Shown here: in pieces, positions 5,758-12,957 of the stretch
Layout: each line of letters begins with the position of its first letter
How positions within the stretch are numbered: the stretch's first letter is position 1
Assembly: GCA_020347085.1 (NCBI GenBank)
Contig: CP070769.1
Location: forward strand, 1,998,113 to 2,013,262
Length of the DNA: 15,150 nt
From: Desulfobacterales bacterium
GTDB lineage: Bacteria > Desulfobacterota > Desulfobacteria > Desulfobacterales > C00003060
Reading direction: 5' to 3'
The notes under the pieces: generated by a model
What the model saw: the letters and a program-made list of their open reading frames with translations, nothing else
What the model was told of the DNA's origin: nothing
The model's database searches: none
Program-made: the position numbers and the translations under genes

Positions 5758-6585
5758 TTAGTCAGTTCCTTCGGGGCGAGTGCCACCCGTGACGCGTGAA
5801 TAGCTCAACAGGTTATCGATAAGCTTAGACATCCTGTTCGCTCCGTCTACGGCGTAGGTGATGTATTCGTCAGCGTCGCTACTAAGTTTGTCTTTGCATA
5901 TCCGCTGCAGCATTCGCAGATGTGTCGTCACCGTGCGAAGAGGCTCTTGCAGATCATGTGAGGCAACATAGGCGAACCTTTCCAGCTCCTTGTTGCTGCG
6001 CTCCAGCTCAGCGGCATAGCGTTCCATCTGTTCCTGTGAACGCTTGCGCTCCGTTATTTCTGTTTTTAATTGTTCTGCTGTCATGGCCAGCTTAACGGTG
6101 CGTTCTTCAACGAGGCGTTCCAACTCCTCGTGAGCTTTTCTCAAAGCCTCCTCGGCGCGCTTGCGAGCTAAACGGTCATCATGCTTGCGTACCACTTCCC
6201 GCAGTACCGCCGGCAGGAGATCCAAATAGCCCAATCCGGAGTCTTTGATGATATAGTCACTAACACCTGTCTTGAGGGCTTCCACAGCAAGCTCTTCAGA
6301 CCCCCTTCCCGTCAGAATGACTAAGGGCAAGGAGATCATTTCATTGAGAAGCTCCTTGCACAGATCTAAACCGGAGATTCCAGGCAGACCATGGTCAATC
6401 ACTACCAGATCGAACGACGAAGCGTCGGTTCGAAGTCGCTCCAAAGCCTCCTCGCCCCGTTCGCACTCTGTGATCTTACAGGAGACTTGACTCCTTCGGA
6501 AAGCTAAATGGAACGACAATCTGTCGTGTTTGTCATCTTCAACCAGCAGAACCCGAAGCTCTGCTGAAGAGTCGTCCGAACCCAC
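5758..6585 (-). CDS. Receiver-coiled coil-DHp protein lacking an ATPase domain
   Basis: The 275-residue protein starts at GTG 6585 with AGGAGG five bases upstream. Residues 10-125 form a receiver domain (acidic pair D17-D18, phospho-acceptor D64 in VIDHGLPG, T92 in ILTG, K114). A long coiled coil (about 138-205) leads to a DHp domain with H210 in the ASHDLQEPL box, the phytochrome-like HisKA subtype, and the second helix ends in MSKLIDNLLSYSRV. The protein then stops after 11 more residues; the HATPase domain of about 120 residues that normally follows is absent, and the 175 bases beyond hold only repeats. It therefore cannot phosphorylate itself, but could receive or transfer phosphate via D64 and H210. 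The upstream neighbour (6727-7635) ends at the same structural point. Truncation by the adjoining repeat is an alternative. Confidence 0.85.
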   Translation of the reverse strand: MGSDDSSAELRVLLVEDDKHDRLSFHLAFRRSQVSCKITECERGEEALERLRTDASSFDLVVIDHGLPGISGLDLCKELLNEMISLPLVILTGRGSEELAVEALKTGVSDYIIKDSGLGYLDLLPAVLREVVRKHDDRLARKRAEEALRKAHEELERLVEERTVKLAMTAEQLKTEITERKRSQEQMERYAAELERSNKELERFAYVASHDLQEPLRTVTTHLRMLQRICKDKLSSDADEYITYAVDGANRMSKLIDNLLSYSRVTGGTRPEGTD

Positions 6586-6726
6586 GATTTCCTCCTGGAA
6601 GCTTTACCGGTTACCAAAAAGCCATGATGTCCCCTACCGCGCCAGAAAATTCTGGCATACCATCGCCTTGTGTGCCTCACCCGTGGCGAAAATCCGGTCA
6701 TACCTTACCATGGTTGTCAATTCTTC

Positions 6727-7635
6727 TTAATCGCTCGGTTCTTTTCCTTGGTCATCAGAGCTGACCAGCGCATCCGCCAACAGCTTATCGATAAGCTTGG
6801 ACATCCTGTTGGCTCCGTCAACAGCATAGGCGATGTACTCATCGGCATCGTCACCGTCTTCTCTGCAAACGTGCTGCAACATTCGCAAATAACTGATCAC
6901 CGTGCGAAGCGGCTCTTGCAACTCATGCGAAACAACATGGCCGAATTGCTCCAGTTTCTCATTGCTTTGTCGCAGCTCATCGGCACGGTGCTGCAGGTTT
7001 TCCTTGGCCCGTTTGCGCTCAGTGATTTCTCTGGAGACACTTGCAACCATCTGGTTGGTTACCTTCTTTAACGATTCCAAGAGTTCCACATCTGAAGTCC
7101 CGTACACCCGGGCAGCCAGGTCGCCTTCTGAGACCCTGTGCAAAACGTCAAAGTGCTCGGCAAGACCTATGGCAAAATCATGGGACAGATCAACGATCTC
7201 CCCAATGTCTTCAGCGGTTTTGTTCACAACGTTTTTCAGTTTGCCAATCAGCTCCAGTTTCGAGCCTTCGGGTATTCTGACCGACGGGTCTCCTGCAGAG
7301 ATCTCTTTTAATGCTACAAAGACCTCTGACAAACCCAAGGCCATCTCCATGCTGATTCCTTCCAACTCCCTATCTCGCTCTTCAACCATGTCTCTGAATT
7401 CTGTGACCTGTTTATTTAGCACCCTGAGCGTATCTTCCATTGAAGCAACATCTATATTCTCCTTAAAGACCTCGCATTTAAGGCACATCTCCATTTTTTC
7501 CAAGAACTTCCCTTGAATCTCCTGGCGACAGTGGGTCCCAGAGACGAGCCAGCAATGCAGCTCTTTGGATTTAAAGACCGCGCAGTCCTTTTCCTCACAT
7601 TCAAAAAAATCCCAGCACTTGATTTTCTCCCCCAT
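6727..7635 (-). CDS. Soluble Cys-rich/HAMP/DHp protein lacking an ATPase domain
   Basis: The 302-residue product starts at ATG 7635 behind a GGGAG site. Residues 6-57 hold seven cysteines (C7, C13, C18, C28, C36, C51, C54) beginning with a KCW motif and ending in CLKC, probably a metal-binding or redox-sensing module. A coiled coil follows (about 66-92), then two HAMP-like repeats (about 100-148 and 155-204, marked by ISAGD and VSEGD), then ITERKR-type linker and a DHp domain with H237 in VSHELQEPL. It stops 15-20 residues after the second DHp helix, with no N, G1, F or G2 boxes. There is no membrane segment, so sensing should be cytoplasmic. The DHp part is closely similar to that of the next gene (5758-6585), indicating duplication. 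It follows the TusA gene by 188 bases on the same strand, so a sulfur or redox signal is plausible. Confidence 0.85.
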   Translation of the reverse strand: MGEKIKCWDFFECEEKDCAVFKSKELHCWLVSGTHCRQEIQGKFLEKMEMCLKCEVFKENIDVASMEDTLRVLNKQVTEFRDMVEERDRELEGISMEMALGLSEVFVALKEISAGDPSVRIPEGSKLELIGKLKNVVNKTAEDIGEIVDLSHDFAIGLAEHFDVLHRVSEGDLAARVYGTSDVELLESLKKVTNQMVASVSREITERKRAKENLQHRADELRQSNEKLEQFGHVVSHELQEPLRTVISYLRMLQHVCREDGDDADEYIAYAVDGANRMSKLIDKLLADALVSSDDQGKEPSD

Positions 7636-7823
7636 TTCTCAAGCTCCCATTTTACAAAGAAGCCCTTTCAAAAGCGCTTTATCACGCCTTCACACATCCT
7701 CCTCTATGGCGTTCGCCTTTGAAATAGATCATCCTCGGCTCCCTGAGGTGTTGTCTCCAAGTGATCGGACAAGTCTTGAATCCAAACCCCCGCGTTGCCG
7801 GGACATGTGTGATGATGTGCTTC

Positions 7824-8048
7824 TCAGAACTGTATCTGTATTCGCTTCTTGTCGTTCCCCTCATCTTTTATGGAAAGGAAGAGCTTTCCCAGACGCTCAC
7901 ACCAGATGCGAACATCTTTCTCAAATGTAGGACAGTCACCCAGTATTTCCAAAACATCACCGGGCTTCATGTCCGGAGCCCGAACAGCGATCTTCAGAAC
8001 AGGCTGGGGACACTTCAGACCAAGGGTGTCCAGAACTTCTACTGCCAT
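7824..8048 (-). CDS. tusA: TusA/SirA-family sulfur carrier protein
   Basis: The 74-residue protein matches the short TusA fold in length and motifs: LDTLGLKCPQPVLK at residues 6-19 with the sulfur-accepting Cys13 followed by Pro-x-Pro, a KPGDVLEILGDCP strand-turn, and DVRIWCERLG near 45-54. Family members carry persulfide sulfur on this cysteine and pass it to partners in tRNA thiolation, molybdenum-enzyme maturation or dissimilatory sulfur metabolism. Two further cysteines (in GDCP and in IWCE) are present. The start ATG 8048 has a GGAGA purine stretch just upstream on the minus strand. Its place in a run of minus-strand genes after a TauE/SafE permease favours a sulfur-oxyanion role over tRNA modification, but that is inference; the symbol is by family. 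Confidence 0.9.
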   Translation of the reverse strand: MAVEVLDTLGLKCPQPVLKIAVRAPDMKPGDVLEILGDCPTFEKDVRIWCERLGKLFLSIKDEGNDKKRIQIQF

Positions 8049-8575
8049 GGCTGTCTCTCCTGACTAGAAATTGTGCGCTAAAACTGCAACAGCGAGTGCA
8101 TTCCCCGTCCCGATTTCATCCGGACAGGCGGGAACTACCATCTAGGTTCCACATGGGCCGATCTTCACTGTCACCACTCAACCGGAAGATTTTCTCTTAG
8201 CTACGTACCTGATATCATGAGATTGGTCAAGTCAAAGACAAAATCCGGGCGTTGAACGCCAGTCTCTGTTCACTGCAATAGTCGACAATGTTGAGAAAAG
8301 AACAGAGGAACCAACCCTATGGCTCATCTGAAAAAACGAACTCGTGAGGCATCAAAGGCAGCACGGAATAAAGGCAAGTAGTCGATGTGTGTCACAGGTG
8401 GTCGAATAAGTGCCGGCGTATCAGTGACAAGTACTGCGGTTGGAAGAAAAACTAACCAAAAGCGCATCCTGCATCACAAACCAGTGGCCGCTGACCGGGA
8501 TAAACAGGCGTCTTGATTTCTTCTACACAAAGATGTCATCTTTCCCAAGGCACCAAAAGGAGATGGTGATCCGTT
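8049..8575. other. Gene-free gap inside the minus-strand sulfur gene run
   Basis: About 530 bases without a supported gene separate the small membrane protein from TusA. The TusA-proximal end carries half repeat copy D (8082-8132). A short frame 8319-8381 (20 aa, very Lys/Arg-rich) has no good ribosome binding site. A small hairpin GGCGTTGAACGCC lies near 8248-8260. The size of the gap suggests that TusA may have its own promoter, although I could not identify a clear one. Confidence 0.45.
8082..8132 (-). repeat. Dispersed hairpin repeat, half copy D
   Basis: AACTGCAACAGCGAGTGCATTCCC at 8082-8105 matches 2519-2542 of copy A with one mismatch. It then runs into a different GC-rich hairpin (CCCCGTCC...GGACAGGCGGG, 8104-8132) where copy A has its CTGCAG hairpin. 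Only the right half of the element is present. It lies 34 bases upstream of the TusA start codon. Confidence 0.6.
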
Positions 8576-9001
8576 TCAGTGCCCGACTTTTAGTAACCCG
8601 CTGGCGGCTAGGGCCAGGACCACAACCTCGAGAAACGCCAGGACAGCATACACTTTGTCGTCGTTCTTAAGGAGAATCGGCACGATAGCCAGATAGCAGA
8701 TCACAGTGACACCGGCCAGGACGGCCACACCCACAAAATTGATGAAGTCTCCATAGTTAATCATCCCGACCCAACTCCAGCCGGTCTTGATGTGGGCATG
8801 CTCCAGATACTCATGAACGTTCATGCTCCAGTATTGAGAGATTTGATCCAGTGGGATGTAGGGCTTCATAATACCTAAAGCGTAGACGGCAAAGGTGACC
8901 AAAAGGATCAACAAGCCCAGATACATCCCCTTTTCAAGAATGGAAGCATAGAGGATCTGCTCCGGTCCGGCTTCCAATCCAGTTCCCGGTTTATCTGCCA
9001 T
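8576..9001 (-). CDS. Small integral membrane protein, partner of the TauE/SafE permease
   Basis: The 141-residue product starts at ATG 9001 with an AGGAGG site at good spacing. Three hydrophobic helices are visible at about 26-45, 87-111 and 117-137. The segment between the first two (46-86) is polar and aromatic, with WSMNVHEYLEHAHIKTGWSW, rich in His and Trp, and probably extracytoplasmic. The N-terminus is soluble. It follows the permease gene by 68 bases in the same direction and should be co-transcribed. It resembles the DUF1634-type membrane proteins often encoded next to TauE/SafE permeases; I am not certain of that family assignment. A role as accessory subunit or stabiliser of the exporter is inferred from gene order only. 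Confidence 0.75.
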   Translation of the reverse strand: MADKPGTGLEAGPEQILYASILEKGMYLGLLILLVTFAVYALGIMKPYIPLDQISQYWSMNVHEYLEHAHIKTGWSWVGMINYGDFINFVGVAVLAGVTVICYLAIVPILLKNDDKVYAVLAFLEVVVLALAASGLLKVGH

Positions 9002-9069
9002 GATGTTTCCTCCTTATTTCTTGAATAAGCAGTTTTTTCAGAAATTTCCTTTTTCTTGACAGCGTTTAT

Positions 9070-10032
9070 CTAAATACCGAGACCCTTAAGAAGGGCCTTG
9101 GTACCGGCAAAGCCCAGCATGCCGATCACGATCCATCGGATAATGGCCGGCTTGGTAATGGCCAAGAGTCGGACGCCTACAAAGGAGCCGAGCATAATAC
9201 CCACCAGAGATGGAACGACCATCATCGGGATGACGCATCCATTGTTGATATAGATCCAGGCAGCAGACGTGTCTGTGATGGAAAGGAGAAACTTGCTCGT
9301 GGCGACACTGATCTTCAAGGGCGCTCCCATCAGCAGGTTCAGGACCGGAACATTTGCCCATCCTGCGCCCAGACCAAACATGCCCGCCATAACGCCGATA
9401 AGGATGAACAAGCAGAGGCCCAAGGGGGTACGGTGGATCTTCCAGTCAACGACCTTGCCGGTACTCTTTTCCTGATAAACGCCGTAGATCCTGAGGGCCG
9501 AGGAGAGTCTGTCCGCCTCCTGCACATCTGGGAATTCTGATTTCTTGGCTGTCAACATGAGGACGCAGATGCCTAAGATGGTTGCCCCGAGAGCGATTTG
9601 GACAATATGGGTGGGGAGCGCCAGTCCGATCATGGCACCGATGATCGCACAGGCAGAGGCGATGAGGGCCACTGGAATCGCAAGCCTAAGGCTTGCCAGG
9701 TTCATCTTGAGAAGGCCGGGGCCTGCCGCCAGAGCCCCGGAGAGGGCCACAAGGAGCCCGGTACCCCGCACAAAATCGAGATGGAAAGGGAAAAACCCGC
9801 TGATGATAGGAACAAAGAGGACACCGCCTCCAACCCCTCCCAAGACAGCTAGGATACCCATTACAAACGTGACGATCAGCAAGACAAGAGGCCAGAACCA
9901 CCATGCATGACCCTGGGCGCCCGCGGCTACAGCTCCTTCTGCAGCTGCCATTACCGGGCTGCTGCATAACAATAAGAACAGCGTCCCGAGCTTTGCAACC
10001 AAAAGACCGTAGAATTTTCTTGACATTACCAT
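9070..10032 (-). CDS. TauE/SafE-family sulfite/sulfur-oxyanion permease
   Basis: The 320-residue membrane protein starts at ATG 10032 (a second ATG lies two codons later), with GGAGGA just upstream. Residues 8-29 are a signal-anchor or signal peptide, followed by a short periplasmic piece and about eight hydrophobic helices. The two inverted halves of the TauE/SafE family each show a Gly-rich motif: GGVGGGVLFVPII (65-77) and FGLGAGWANVPVL (219-231). A cytoplasmic loop of about 40 charged residues (162-203) separates the halves. Family members export sulfite, sulfoacetate or related organosulfonates. The neighbours (small membrane protein, TusA) support a sulfur substrate, but the direction and exact substrate cannot be read from sequence. 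The gene is divergent from the signalling cluster at 10466, so shared control in the intergenic region is likely. Confidence 0.88.
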   Translation of the reverse strand: MVMSRKFYGLLVAKLGTLFLLLCSSPVMAAAEGAVAAGAQGHAWWFWPLVLLIVTFVMGILAVLGGVGGGVLFVPIISGFFPFHLDFVRGTGLLVALSGALAAGPGLLKMNLASLRLAIPVALIASACAIIGAMIGLALPTHIVQIALGATILGICVLMLTAKKSEFPDVQEADRLSSALRIYGVYQEKSTGKVVDWKIHRTPLGLCLFILIGVMAGMFGLGAGWANVPVLNLLMGAPLKISVATSKFLLSITDTSAAWIYINNGCVIPMMVVPSLVGIMLGSFVGVRLLAITKPAIIRWIVIGMLGFAGTKALLKGLGI

Positions 10033-10060
10033 TTTCCTTCCTCCAATATGTCCGCTTCCT

Positions 10061-10114
10061 GAACGCTCAAATCCTCAACGAGCTGATATGGACGGAGTGT
10101 TCTGCGGAGCGTTC
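10061..10114 (-). promoter_or_regulatory. Inverted repeat in the permease leader
   Basis: GAACGCTC at 10061-10068 and GAGCGTTC at 10107-10114 are exact reverse complements with a 38-base spacer. The pair lies between the predicted promoter (about 10133-10161) and the ribosome binding site near 10040, so the transcript would carry the stem in its leader. No T-run follows, so translational control or a protein-binding site is more likely than attenuation. Confidence 0.35.
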
Positions 10115-10132
10115 TATTCTTTGGGAGGGATT

Positions 10133-10161
10133 TGAATATCCGGTTTCATTCCCATTGTCAA
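10133..10161 (-). promoter_or_regulatory. Candidate sigma70 promoter of the permease gene
   Basis: On the minus strand TTGACA (10161-10156) is a perfect -35 box. After 17 bases TATTCA (10138-10133) is a modest -10 box. Transcription would start near 10126, leaving a leader of about 95 bases that contains the inverted repeat 10061-10114. Confidence 0.35.
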
Positions 10162-10465
10162 GGGGTAATAATTTCACGGGATTGCCCTAAGGTTTTGGTG
10201 GCATTCCGTGATTCTGTCCTGTTGGCGAACCTCTCACCGAAGAACGTTTCATTGGATCGTTCGGGGCATTCTCAGCCAAGACTGGCATGAATCAGAGTCT
10301 TCCTCACCTGATACAACCGACTTGAAGGGAGACCCTGCAAAAACAGCCTTAAACCTTGACTAACACTGACAAATGTGAGAAAAGGGTCAAATCGGTTAAG
10401 CCCTTAACTCGGGAAACGTGACATGGATATGCAAGCCTTCTCAGATCTGTTACAAGGGAGTTTGT

Positions 10466-11251
10466 ATGGGTGAGACCCAGGCAGGTCTGGCAACAGAGCA
10501 GACAAGTATGGTTCAAAGGACCGGGGATGTAGAAGTTGATCTTGGTTTGAGGATTGCACAGTTGCAAGTCTTGAGCAGGGCCTTGACCAACGTCGCCCAC
10601 GATATCCAGAATCACCTGGCCGCCATTAACGAGTCCGCCGGTTGGATGGGAGATCTGCTGAATCTGAAGAACAAACACAGGTTCGGCTGGATTGGCCGTT
10701 TTTTCAAGCGTGGTGAGCGACACCGCTTGGATACTACGCCTTTTTTTGGTGAGATAGATACGATTCAGAAACAGGTCGTTCACGGATCGACTTCAAACCG
10801 GCGCCTCGGTGACTTTGCCCACCGCCTGGAGGAGACTCAGTCTGTCTTTTCCGGCAATAAGGCCTTGGAGGAAATCCGCGATGTCTTGTTGAAAGGGGCC
10901 GCGGAGAAGGACGTCCATATAGAAATGGAATTGGCCGACGGGGCGCCTATGGTTGAGACCGACCCGCCCGGCTTTCAGTTGGCCGTATTCTGCGGTGTCG
11001 AGCAGGTCATGGAGGGCCTGGAAAGTGGAGATCGGCTTGTTTTGGAAGCTGATGTCAGGGACGGGCGGTTTCATGTACGCCTCACCAGTTCACGCCGAGT
11101 GGAATCACCCCATGAGCCTCCAAGGGGGCCTGATGGCCAGGACTTCTCTCGGGCTATAGTGCAGGAACTGGGCGGGCAGATTTGGAAGCAGCCTGGTGAG
11201 AGAAACCACATAACGACTCTGGCCTTTCCTTTGGCCGCAGCGGGAACATAA
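10466..11251 (+). CDS. DHp protein with degenerate ATPase half (phosphotransfer-like)
   Basis: I start this gene at ATG 10466, which has AAGGGAG five bases upstream, rather than at an earlier in-frame codon at 10418 without such a site; this gives 261 residues. H45 sits in NVAHDIQNHLAAINES, a good HisKA-type box, and the second helix (about 105-125) ends in LGDFAHRLEE. A basic insert (about 70-90) separates the helices. From about 140 the protein has the length of an ATP-binding domain, but the N-box region reads QLAVFCGVEQVME, with no conserved Asn, and no G1 or G2 Gly motif is present. The end (EQ..GGQIW...TTLAFPL) still resembles the last strands of the fold. It is paralogous to 4900-5580 and 12204-12953. 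It heads a plus-strand cluster, 57 bases before a receiver gene, and a phosphotransfer or docking role is inferred. Confidence 0.75.
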   Translation: MGETQAGLATEQTSMVQRTGDVEVDLGLRIAQLQVLSRALTNVAHDIQNHLAAINESAGWMGDLLNLKNKHRFGWIGRFFKRGERHRLDTTPFFGEIDTIQKQVVHGSTSNRRLGDFAHRLEETQSVFSGNKALEEIRDVLLKGAAEKDVHIEMELADGAPMVETDPPGFQLAVFCGVEQVMEGLESGDRLVLEADVRDGRFHVRLTSSRRVESPHEPPRGPDGQDFSRAIVQELGGQIWKQPGERNHITTLAFPLAAAGT

Positions 11252-11308
11252 CTGCTTCTGGAAAGCACTCTGTTCTTGAGAATTATATAAAGGCAAGGAG
11301 GAAAAGAG

Positions 11309-11800
11309 ATGAAAGTGTTGCTTGTAGACGACGAGATAGACTTCGTGACTACTCTTTCCAATCGACTGGGTTTGCGCGGTATTGAGACAGATGTGGTCCA
11401 TGACGGGCAAGAAGCCTTGGATTACGTGAAAGATCAGGAGCCGGACGTTATTGTCCTCGATCTGAAGATGCCAGGCATGTATGGGATGGAGGTATTGCGC
11501 CGGCTGAGCAAGACAAATCCCGACATCCAGGTGGTCATCCTGACCGGACATGGCACGGACCGGGATGAGGAAGAGGCCCAGAGACTGAAAGCATTTGATT
11601 ACCTCAGGAAGCCGACGGACATCGACAAACTGGCCGACCGGATACGGGGCGCGTACCGTTTCAAGTTGGAAAAGACTATGGCGGCTGCCGCTTTTGCGGA
11701 AGCGGGTGAGTTTGATATGGCGAAGGACATTGCCAAAGATGCGGAGCGACTGAAGACCGCGGGCGAAATTTTCAAGGATGAAGATAAGGACAAGACATAG
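11309..11800 (+). CDS. Receiver-only response regulator with C-terminal helical extension
   Basis: ATG 11309 follows an AAGGAGG site. The 163-residue protein is a complete receiver over residues 1-118: acidic D7-D8, phospho-acceptor D51 in VLDLKMPGM, T79 in ILTG and K101 in LRKP. The last 45 residues form charged and Ala-rich helices (AAAAFAEAGEFDMAKDIAKD) without a known output domain, comparable to the tail of the receiver at 3272-3766. It lies between the DHp-like gene and a second receiver, 33 bases from the latter, and is probably in the same transcript. It should work as a phosphate shuttle or protein-protein switch. All key residues are intact. Confidence 0.9.
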   Translation: MKVLLVDDEIDFVTTLSNRLGLRGIETDVVHDGQEALDYVKDQEPDVIVLDLKMPGMYGMEVLRRLSKTNPDIQVVILTGHGTDRDEEEAQRLKAFDYLRKPTDIDKLADRIRGAYRFKLEKTMAAAAFAEAGEFDMAKDIAKDAERLKTAGEIFKDEDKDKT

Positions 11801-11833
11801 GGCTCGCAAGAGGAATTCAGGGTATTTAGGGAG

Positions 11834-12217
11834 ATGATGACAATTCCAACCAAGCTGTTGCTTGTGGACGACGAGGAAGATTTTATTTCTGCCTTGGCTG
11901 AGCGCCTGCGCATTCGCAACTATGATACCTCGCTTGCCACCAGCGGAGAGGCCGCCATGTTGCTTATTCAACAGGACCGTCCGGATATCGTTATCCTCGA
12001 TTTGAAGATGCCCGGAATGGGTGGCATGCAGACCTTGAAGCAGATCAAGGCCAAAGATCCCACAATTGATGTCATTATGGTGACCGGGTCGGTAGACAGC
12101 AAAGTCGGGGAGTCAGCGCTGAGTGCAGGCGCCAATGACCACTTGGTGAAACCATTCGATATCAAGAACCTTGTGGAAAAAATCCAGGATATCAGGAAAA
12201 AACGTGGACTCAATTGA
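11834..12217 (+). CDS. Single-domain receiver response regulator
   Basis: This 127-residue protein is a receiver and nothing else: D12-D13, phospho-acceptor D56 in ILDLKMPGM, T84 in MVTG and K106 in LVKP. Two consecutive ATG codons (11834, 11837) follow an AGGGAG; the second has the better spacing. It overlaps the start of the next gene (GTG 12204) by 14 bases, which points to translational coupling with the DHp-like protein downstream. Its motifs are close to those of the receivers at 3272 and 11309. A CheY/Spo0F-like role between the complete kinase and the phosphotransfer proteins is inferred. Confidence 0.9.
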   Translation: MMTIPTKLLLVDDEEDFISALAERLRIRNYDTSLATSGEAAMLLIQQDRPDIVILDLKMPGMGGMQTLKQIKAKDPTIDVIMVTGSVDSKVGESALSAGANDHLVKPFDIKNLVEKIQDIRKKRGLN

Positions 12218-12953
12218 AGATGTGGTTCAGCCCGAAAGATTCCATTTAGGGCCCGGTAACGAAGAGACGTTACGCCAGAGGCAGCTGGTCCTTATCGGGA
12301 AGGTCATGGCCGGTTTCAGTGACAAGATTCAGAATCATTTGGCGACGATTCATGAGTCAAACGGCCGGTTAGGCGACCTTGTGGGGCAGGACAGCCAGTG
12401 GACCGAAGAGGAGCGGGAAAGGCTTGCCGGTATTGTGTCGACCATCGAGAGACACGTCCAGACCTTGGTCCAGAAAAGTCAGCACCTCAGTCGGTTTGCG
12501 CGACGCACGGGTGCAACGTCGTGCACCTTTGACGCTGGCGAGCTTGTTGAAGAGGCCGTCTCCTTTTCGACCCGCTTGGCGCGTGTGCGCCAGGTTTCCC
12601 TCGCTCAAGAAGCCGCTGGAACGCTACCTAGTCTTTGCAGTGATCCTACGCGAATTCACTTCATTGTTTCTATTCTGATTAATAGTATGCTGGAACGGGT
12701 GAGCAGAGGCGGTAAGGTTATTCTGCGTGCCGAGCCTGTGGAAAAAGGCGTGCTGATAGAGGTCGAAGGGCGCGGCTCTTTGGATGCCGCGGCCCAATCG
12801 CCCCCCGGGGAAGGGAACCCATACTGGCCAGCCATGGAACAAGTCGTGGGCGATCTTGGGGGACATCTGCAGATAGATTCAATCGCACATGATATTAATC
12901 GGACCGCCCTCTTCTTGCCAACAACAAAGGTGCCTGACACCTCTCACATGTAG
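12204..12953 (+). CDS. DHp-like protein lacking the phospho-acceptor histidine and ATPase motifs
   Basis: I choose GTG 12204, preceded by AGGA and overlapping the receiver stop, giving 249 residues; GTG 12222 is an alternative. The DHp-like segment reads GFSDKIQNHLATIHES at 37-52. Aligned with NVAHDIQNHLAAINES of the 10466 protein, the catalytic His is replaced by Asp (D40), while the next residues are conserved; H45 and H50 are off register. A second helix ends in LSRFARRTG. The C-terminal half keeps the length and some strands of an ATPase domain (RIHFIVSILINSML, VGDLGGHLQIDS) but has no G1 or G2 motif and no clear Asn box. It is therefore unlikely to be phosphorylated or to bind ATP in the usual way; a regulatory or adaptor pseudokinase is the natural guess. 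It is paralogous to 4900 and 10466. Confidence 0.75.
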   Translation: MDSIEDVVQPERFHLGPGNEETLRQRQLVLIGKVMAGFSDKIQNHLATIHESNGRLGDLVGQDSQWTEEERERLAGIVSTIERHVQTLVQKSQHLSRFARRTGATSCTFDAGELVEEAVSFSTRLARVRQVSLAQEAAGTLPSLCSDPTRIHFIVSILINSMLERVSRGGKVILRAEPVEKGVLIEVEGRGSLDAAAQSPPGEGNPYWPAMEQVVGDLGGHLQIDSIAHDINRTALFLPTTKVPDTSHM

Positions 12954-12957
12954 TCTG

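Larger units (their letters stand above)
10033..10465. promoter_or_regulatory. Divergent control region between permease and signalling operons
   Basis: This 433-base gap separates the divergent permease and DHp-like genes and has no supported ORF. For the permease, TTGACA (10161-10156, minus) and TATTCA (10138-10133) are 17 bases apart, a sigma70-like promoter about 100 bases before the start codon. Downstream in that leader GAACGCTC/GAGCGTTC (10061-10068/10107-10114) can form an 8-bp stem. On the other side GTTAAG-CC-CTTAAC (10395-10408), an exact palindrome 58 bases before ATG 10466, could be an operator. Confidence 0.4.

Noticed and set aside
8319..8381. A 20-residue Lys/Arg-rich frame between TusA and the membrane protein.
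   Set aside because: Too short and without a convincing ribosome binding site; likely chance or a remnant.
9545..9910. Plus-strand frame of 121 codons opposite the permease gene.
   Set aside because: It is the mirror of a GC-rich membrane-protein coding region; Pro/Arg-rich composition and no ribosome binding site.
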